A stretch of DNA of 64,000 nt from assembly GCA_036378155.1 (NCBI GenBank), contig DASUXA010000032.1, positions 62,001-126,000 on the forward strand, written 5' to 3'. Below the pieces are notes generated by a model that searched no databases, was not told the origin of the DNA, and saw only the letters and a program-made list of their open reading frames with translations. This stretch comes from DASUXA01 sp036378155 (GTDB lineage Bacteria > Actinomycetota > Actinomycetes > Mycobacteriales > Micromonosporaceae). Position 1 is the stretch's first letter, and every line of letters begins with the position of its first letter. The position numbers and the translations under genes are program-made. Below, one piece after another: positions 59,570 to 64,000 of this stretch.

Positions 59570-61323
59570 ACCCGGTCCTCGCCGCCGGGTCCGCGGTCAG
59601 CGCCCGGACCCTGACGATCACGCTGTTCGTCATCTTCGTGATCATCACCCTCGGTATCACGGTCTGGGCGTCCCGCCAGACGCGCAGCGCCACCGACTTC
59701 TACGCCGGGGGACGGTCGTTCTCCGGCTTCCAGAACGGCATGGCGATCGGCGGGGACTACATGTCCGCCGCCTCCTTCCTCGGTATCGCCGGGATCATCG
59801 CGCTCGCCGGGTACGACGGCTTCCTGTACTCGATCGGGTTCCTGGTCGCGTGGCTGGTGGCGCTGCTGCTGATCGCGGAACTGATGCGGAATTCCGGCAA
59901 GTACACGATGGCGGACGTGCTCGCGTTCCGGATGCGGCAGGCTCCGGTGCGTACCGCCGCCTCGATCTCCACGGTCGTCGTGTCGATCTTCTACCTGCTC
60001 GCCCAGATGGTCGGCGCGGGTTCCCTGGTCGCGCTGCTGCTGGGGATCAAGGAGGGTCAGACGTTCCTGGGCATGTCCCCGGAGACCGCGAAGGTCGCGA
60101 CGATCATCCTGGTCGGCGCTCTGATGATCGTGTACGTCGTGATCGGCGGCATGAAGGGCACCACGTACGTCCAGATCGTCAAGGCGTTCATGCTCATGCT
60201 GGGCGCGATCCTGATGACCCTGCTGGTCCTCGTCGCGTACAAGTTCAACCTGTCCTCGCTGCTGGGTGACGCGGCGGCGAAGTCCGGCAAGGGCGCGGCG
60301 TTCCTCGAACCCGGTCTGAAGTACGGCAAGGACGTCGCCGGCAACCCGACGGCGACGCTGGTCAGCAAGCTGGACCTGATCTCGTTGGGTCTCGCCCTGG
60401 TCCTCGGTACCGCCGGACTGCCGCACGTCCTGATCCGCTTCTACACGGTGCCGAACGCCAAGGCAGCCCGGCACAGCGTGGTCTGGGCGATCGGGATCAT
60501 CGGCGTGTTCTACCTGATGACCCTGGCGCTCGGGTTCGGCGCGGCGGCGCTGGTCGGCAGCAAGGCGATCGCCGGACAGGACCCGGGCGGCAACACGGCT
60601 GCCCCGCAGTTGGCGCAGGCGCTCGGGATCAAGTACCTGGGCGGCGGTACCGGCGGGGCGATCCTGCTCGCGGTGATCGCGGCGGTCGCGTTCGCCACCA
60701 TTCTCGCCGTGGTCGCCGGGCTGACGCTCGCCTCGTCGTCGTCGCTCTCGCACGACATCTACGCGAACGTGGTGAAGCGGGGACAGGCGAGCGAACGGCA
60801 GGAGGTCGTGGTGGCGCGGGCGGCGGCGTTCGTGATCGGTGCCATCGCGATCCTGCTGGCGGTCTTCGCGCGCGGTCTCAACGTGGCGTTCCTGGTCGCG
60901 GTCGCGTTCGCCATCGCGGCGTCGGCGAACCTGCCGGCGATCCTGTTCTCGCTGTTCTGGCGGAACTTCAACACCCGCGGCGCGGTCTGGGGCATCTACG
61001 GCGGCTTGGCGGCATCGGTACTGGTCGTGCTGCTCAGCCCGATCTGCTGGGGTGGTGCGAGCAGTTCCCTGCCGGCGGCGAAACTGACCGCCGCGCAGGC
61101 GCAGAAGTGCGGGGTACCGGCGACGTCGCGGCAGGTGAACAACCCGACGGCGCTGTTCAGCTGTACGACGGCGGCGCCGATCCCGTTCCAGAACCCCGGT
61201 CTGATCTCGATCCCGATCGGGTTTGTCGTCGCCGCGCTCGGCGCGGCGACCAGCAAGGAGCGCAACCCGGAGAAGTACGCCGAACTCGAGGTCCGGTCGC
61301 TGACCGGCGCGGGCGCGCACTGA
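59566..61323 (+). CDS. actP: Cation/acetate symporter ActP-like (SSS family)
   Basis: The 585-residue protein has about 13 helices and SSS/ActP motifs: ATDFYAGGRSFSGFQNGMAI, GDYMSAASFLGIAGIIAL, MVGAGSLVALLLGI and LGTAGLPHVLIRFYTVPN. It probably imports acetate or related carboxylates with Na+. This is the second SSS gene within 6 kb and the closer match to ActP. The stop codon begins a 16-bp tandem repeat. Confidence 0.9.
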   Translation: MNPVLAAGSAVSARTLTITLFVIFVIITLGITVWASRQTRSATDFYAGGRSFSGFQNGMAIGGDYMSAASFLGIAGIIALAGYDGFLYSIGFLVAWLVALLLIAELMRNSGKYTMADVLAFRMRQAPVRTAASISTVVVSIFYLLAQMVGAGSLVALLLGIKEGQTFLGMSPETAKVATIILVGALMIVYVVIGGMKGTTYVQIVKAFMLMLGAILMTLLVLVAYKFNLSSLLGDAAAKSGKGAAFLEPGLKYGKDVAGNPTATLVSKLDLISLGLALVLGTAGLPHVLIRFYTVPNAKAARHSVVWAIGIIGVFYLMTLALGFGAAALVGSKAIAGQDPGGNTAAPQLAQALGIKYLGGGTGGAILLAVIAAVAFATILAVVAGLTLASSSSLSHDIYANVVKRGQASERQEVVVARAAAFVIGAIAILLAVFARGLNVAFLVAVAFAIAASANLPAILFSLFWRNFNTRGAVWGIYGGLAASVLVVLLSPICWGGASSSLPAAKLTAAQAQKCGVPATSRQVNNPTALFSCTTAAPIPFQNPGLISIPIGFVVAALGAATSKERNPEKYAELEVRSLTGAGAH

Positions 61324-61363
61324 GGCCGGCGCGCGCTGAGCCCGGCGCGCGCTGAGCCCGGCG
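61321..61363 (+). repeat. 16-bp tandem repeat starting at a stop codon
   Basis: TGAGGCCGGCGCGCGC (61321-61336), a copy with one change (61337-61352) and a partial third (61353-61363) each begin with TGA. The first TGA is the actP stop. Confidence 0.88.
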
Positions 61364-61402
61364 GACACCCAGCCCACGCGGGCGGGTGTGTCGCGAGAGG
61401 TC

Positions 61403-61440
61403 TACACGGCTGGTGAGGTACGCACATCACCAGCCGTGTA
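61403..61440. repeat. Dispersed palindromic element, copy C
   Basis: Two 17-base arms (61403-61419 and 61424-61440) match at 16 positions and enclose ACGC. This is the most symmetrical copy of the element; copies A and B lie near 16957 and 50890. The flank CCACGCGGG about 30 bp to the left also resembles copy A. Confidence 0.75.
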
Positions 61441-61537
61441 CGCCTCGACAGGTACACCCTTCCCGTCAGCCACGATGTCGCAGTTGTCCGACACCGGCCC
61501 CCGCCATGGCACCTCGGCCCGAACAACCGACCACCAC

Positions 61538-61543
61538 TAGGCT
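61538..61543 (+). promoter_or_regulatory. -10 box of leaderless epimerase gene
   Basis: TAGGCT lies 7 nt before the ATG at 61551. Confidence 0.45.
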
Positions 61544-61550
61544 GGCGGGC

Positions 61551-62528
61551 ATGACGGTCGCGCAACGCTACGGAGAAGGTCACCGGATTCTGGTCACGGG
61601 TGGTGCCGGGTTCGTCCCCTCGCATCTGGTCGACGCCCTGATCGCTCGCGGATGCAGCGTGGTCGCGCTCGACAACTTCGTCACCGGCGCCAAGGACAAC
61701 GTGGCGCACCTCGCCGAGCACCCCAGGTTCACGCTCGTCCAAGCGGACGTGTCGGACGGTCTGCCGACCGGCGAGCCGGCGCTCAGCGAGCGGTTCGACG
61801 CGATCATGCACTTCGCATCGCCCGCCAGCCCGACGGATTTCGCCAAGCTGCCGATCGAGATCCTGCGGGTCGGGTCGGTCGCCACCCTGCACCTGCTGGA
61901 CCGGGCGCTCGCCGACCGGGCGCGGTTCGTGATGGCGTCGACGTCCGAGGCGTACGGCGACCCGCTGGTCCACCCGCAGCCGGAGAGCTACTGGGGCAAC
62001 GTCAACCCGATCGGCGTGCGCAGCGTGTACGACGAGGCGAAGCGCTTCTCCGAGGCGGCGACGATGGCGTACCGGCGGTTCCACGAGCTGGACACCGGCA
62101 TCGTGCGGATCTTCAACACGTACGGGCCCCGGATGCGCCCCGACGACGGGCGAGCCATCCCGACCTTCATCGCCCAGGCGCTGCGCGGCGAGCCGATCAC
62201 GGTACACGGAACCGGACAGCAGACGCGTTCCATCTGCTACGTGGACGACCTGGTCAGGGGCATTCTGTTGCTGCTCGACTCGGGCGAGGCGGGACCGGTC
62301 AACTGCGGTACCGAGCACGAGATGACCATGCGTGAGCTGGCGGAGACGATCGTCCGGCTGACCGGGTCGCGTTCCGAGATCACGTTCGTTCCGCGGGGTG
62401 CGGACGACCCGGAGCGGCGACGCCCGGACCTCACCCTGGCGAGGACGAAACTCGGGTACGAGCCGCAGGTCGCGCCCGAGGACGGCCTGCGCCGCACCAT
62501 CGAGTACTTCGCCGCCCGGATGCGCTGA
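61551..62528 (+). CDS. UDP-glucuronate decarboxylase-like NAD-dependent epimerase/dehydratase
   Basis: The 325-residue protein has an extended SDR fold: LVTGGAGFVPSHLVDALIA at the N-terminus, MASTSEAYGDPLVHPQPESY, WGNVNPIGVRSVYDEAKR (catalytic Tyr-x3-Lys) and RIFNTYGPRMRPDDGRAIP. The middle motifs resemble UDP-xylose synthase/UDP-glucuronate decarboxylase. The usual third Gly of the GxxGxxG NAD-binding loop is Pro (GFVP). The product would feed surface-glycan synthesis together with the 41-51 kb locus and the LCP genes next door. Exact substrate is uncertain. Confidence 0.82.
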   Translation: MTVAQRYGEGHRILVTGGAGFVPSHLVDALIARGCSVVALDNFVTGAKDNVAHLAEHPRFTLVQADVSDGLPTGEPALSERFDAIMHFASPASPTDFAKLPIEILRVGSVATLHLLDRALADRARFVMASTSEAYGDPLVHPQPESYWGNVNPIGVRSVYDEAKRFSEAATMAYRRFHELDTGIVRIFNTYGPRMRPDDGRAIPTFIAQALRGEPITVHGTGQQTRSICYVDDLVRGILLLLDSGEAGPVNCGTEHEMTMRELAETIVRLTGSRSEITFVPRGADDPERRRPDLTLARTKLGYEPQVAPEDGLRRTIEYFAARMR

Positions 62529-62586
62529 CCCTGCGCGTCTGAGTCGCCACGCCCTGTTTCAGCCGGGCGAACTCGCAGGCAGTACG

Positions 62587-62592
62587 TACCCT
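62587..62592 (+). promoter_or_regulatory. -10 box of leaderless LCP gene
   Basis: TACCCT lies exactly 6 nt before the ATG at 62599. Confidence 0.5.
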
Positions 62593-62598
62593 GGGTGC

Positions 62599-63795
62599 AT
62601 GCCAGCGACAACCCCGCCGAGCGGAAGGGCCCGTGTCCCCGGTCAACCGTCGGCTCCCGCCCGGTCGTCGGGTCGCGCCCGGGTCGGCGCCGCCGTCCCC
62701 GACGGCGCCCCCGGCCCAGCCGCCCCTCACGATCCGGGCGGACCGCGTGGTCCGCTCGGGGGTCCCCCGCCGGGCCAGGCGTACCGCAGCCGCCCCCAAC
62801 CGCGCTGGGGTCGGATCGCGATGGTCGCCGGCATGGCGCTGCTCATGGTCGTCCTGCTCGGCGGCTTCGGCGTGTACCTGTACGGGCGCAGCCTCGACGG
62901 CAAGATCGGTCGTACCGACCCGTTCGCGCAGATCACCGGCGGTCGACCGGCGAAGACCGTGGACGGCGCGCTGAACATGCTGCTGCTCGGCAGCGACTCG
63001 CGCGACCCGGACAACAAAGCGAAGCCGGGTCAGTGGCGTACCGACACGATCATCCTGCTGCACATCCCGGCGAGCCACGACAAGGCGTACCTGATCTCGA
63101 TCCCGCGCGACCTGTACGTGTACATCCCGAAGAGCCCGACCAACCCGCAGTTCGGCGACACCCGCGAGAAGATCAACGCGTCGTTCGCCTGGGGCGGTCT
63201 GCCGCTCACCGTGGAAACCGTGGAGGGCTTCACCGGGGTACGCATCGACCACGTCGCGCTGATCGACTTCGGCGGTTTCCAGCAGGTCGTGGACGCGCTC
63301 GGCGGCGTCGACCTGTACGTCGAGCAGGACGTCACCTCGATCCATCCGCCGCACCGCCACTTCAAGAAGGGCATGAACCACCTCGACGGCGCCGAGGCGC
63401 TGGACTACGTCCGGCAGCGGTACCAGTTCCCGGACGGCGACTTCGCCCGCATGCGTCACCAGCAGCAGTTCCTGAAGGCGGTGATGGACAAGGCGGCGAG
63501 CACCGGGACGCTGAGCAACCCGGCGCGGCTGAACGCGTTCCTGCAGGCGGTCACCAAGGCGATGACGGTGGACAAGGACTTCTCGCTGGTCGACACCGCG
63601 ATTCAGTTCCACAACCTGCGCAGTTCCGACCTGACGTTCCTGACCAGTCCGAACCTGGGCGGTCAGAACGTCGACGGGGAGAGCGTGGTGGTCTCGGACA
63701 AGACGAGGGCGTCGGCGTTGTTCGACGCGGTCGCGAAGGACAAGGTCGGCGAGTACCTCGCGCAACATCCACCATCCGCAAAACCGGGCGGGTGA
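62599..63795 (+). CDS. LytR-CpsA-Psr (LCP) family glycopolymer transferase
   Basis: The 398-residue protein has a Pro/Gly/Arg-rich cytoplasmic N-terminus, one membrane helix (MVAGMALLMVVLLGGFGVYL) and an extracellular LCP domain: MLLLGSDSRD, RTDTIILLHIPASHDKAYLI, SIPRDLYVYIP, KINASFAWGGLPL and DYVRQRYQFPDGDFARMRHQ, including the conserved Arg and Asp that bind the polyprenyl-pyrophosphate substrate. LCP proteins attach glycopolymers to peptidoglycan, so it probably anchors material made by the nearby glycan genes. Confidence 0.93.
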   Translation: MPATTPPSGRARVPGQPSAPARSSGRARVGAAVPDGAPGPAAPHDPGGPRGPLGGPPPGQAYRSRPQPRWGRIAMVAGMALLMVVLLGGFGVYLYGRSLDGKIGRTDPFAQITGGRPAKTVDGALNMLLLGSDSRDPDNKAKPGQWRTDTIILLHIPASHDKAYLISIPRDLYVYIPKSPTNPQFGDTREKINASFAWGGLPLTVETVEGFTGVRIDHVALIDFGGFQQVVDALGGVDLYVEQDVTSIHPPHRHFKKGMNHLDGAEALDYVRQRYQFPDGDFARMRHQQQFLKAVMDKAASTGTLSNPARLNAFLQAVTKAMTVDKDFSLVDTAIQFHNLRSSDLTFLTSPNLGGQNVDGESVVVSDKTRASALFDAVAKDKVGEYLAQHPPSAKPGG

Positions 63796-63914
63796 TCTTC
63801 CCCGGTTACTCCTGATCGGACAATCTTTGTCCGCCGTACCCATCGACGCCGCAACGTGACGAGGGCACCTTCGCGTTTATAAAGTGACGCGTCCCCCCGC
63901 CCTCAGGAGAACCG

Positions 63915-64000
63915 ATGCCACCGCGCGGCAGACTGCCGGGTCCGACCACGTACGGGCGATCCAGCCAGTCGCCGCCGGGTGTCTACGGTCGCCCCGCGGA
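63915..64000 (+). CDS. Protein with Pro/Gly-rich N-terminus, 5' part
   Basis: An ATG at 63915 follows CAGGAGA and opens a frame to the window edge encoding MPPRGRLPGPTTYGRSSQSP and further Pro/Gly/Arg-rich residues. This composition matches the cytoplasmic N-terminus of the LCP protein just upstream, so a second LCP protein is likely, but the diagnostic domain is outside the window. Confidence 0.5.
   Translation, partial: MPPRGRLPGPTTYGRSSQSPPGVYGRPA

Overview
The window is one continuous stretch of very GC-rich, densely packed chromosomal DNA. It shows GTG and TTG starts, many 1-4 bp start/stop overlaps, LytR-CpsA-Psr proteins, a Pro-rich LppU-like membrane protein and a complete actinobacterial-style Tad pilus locus. 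I read it as an actinomycete, most likely a Micromonosporales relative; the order is inference. I found no rRNA, tRNA, CRISPR array, insertion sequence or prophage. The tetranucleotide GTAC (often as GGTACC) is conspicuously common throughout.

Layout. 1-3.6 kb: 5' part of a GT87 mannosyltransferase, a DoxX protein, an AAA ATPase next to an array of TTCTACC/GGTAGAA inverted repeats, and an LppU-like protein. 3.8-13.1 kb: Tad/Flp pilus system, with prepilin peptidase, Flp pilin, TadE, TadG, CpaB, CpaE, CpaF, a VWA-TadB fusion and TadC. 13.2-16.8 kb: two tiny unknown ORFs and a giant endonuclease Q (PHP)-UvrD helicase fusion. 17-25 kb: molybdenum cofactor and formate-dehydrogenase-like genes (moaD, moaA, fdhD, mobA, DUF6457, FdhF/YdeP) mixed with a fructosamine kinase, a GNAT enzyme and a DUF4192 protein. 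25-29 kb: a YbjN-like protein, a divergent FAD monooxygenase/TetR pair, and a divergent Lrp/dimethylargininase pair. 29-40 kb: lipoprotein, two-component system, thiolase, PH-like protein, rhomboid protease, cyclophilin, CorA, aminotransferase and CBS protein.

41-50.7 kb is a surface-polymer locus: a nucleotidyltransferase paired with a CDP-alcohol transferase, a Wzx-like flippase, an O-antigen-ligase-like protein, glycosyltransferases and a priming sugar transferase, with an Fpg/Nei glycosylase in between. 51-61 kb holds a LytS/LytTR two-component system beside two solute:sodium symporters, each preceded by a small membrane partner, and between them a Uma2 protein, an ABC exporter and a flavin reductase. 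61.5-64 kb returns to surface chemistry with a UDP-glucuronate-decarboxylase-like protein and LCP ligases.

Three sequence patterns cut across these regions. First, short tandem duplications sit on gene ends and include the stop codon at five loci; in-frame tandem repeats also follow two gene junctions. Second, a dispersed near-palindromic intergenic element occurs three times. Third, many genes carry a TANNNT -10 box 6-8 nt before the start codon, the signature of leaderless transcription; I used this to choose several starts.
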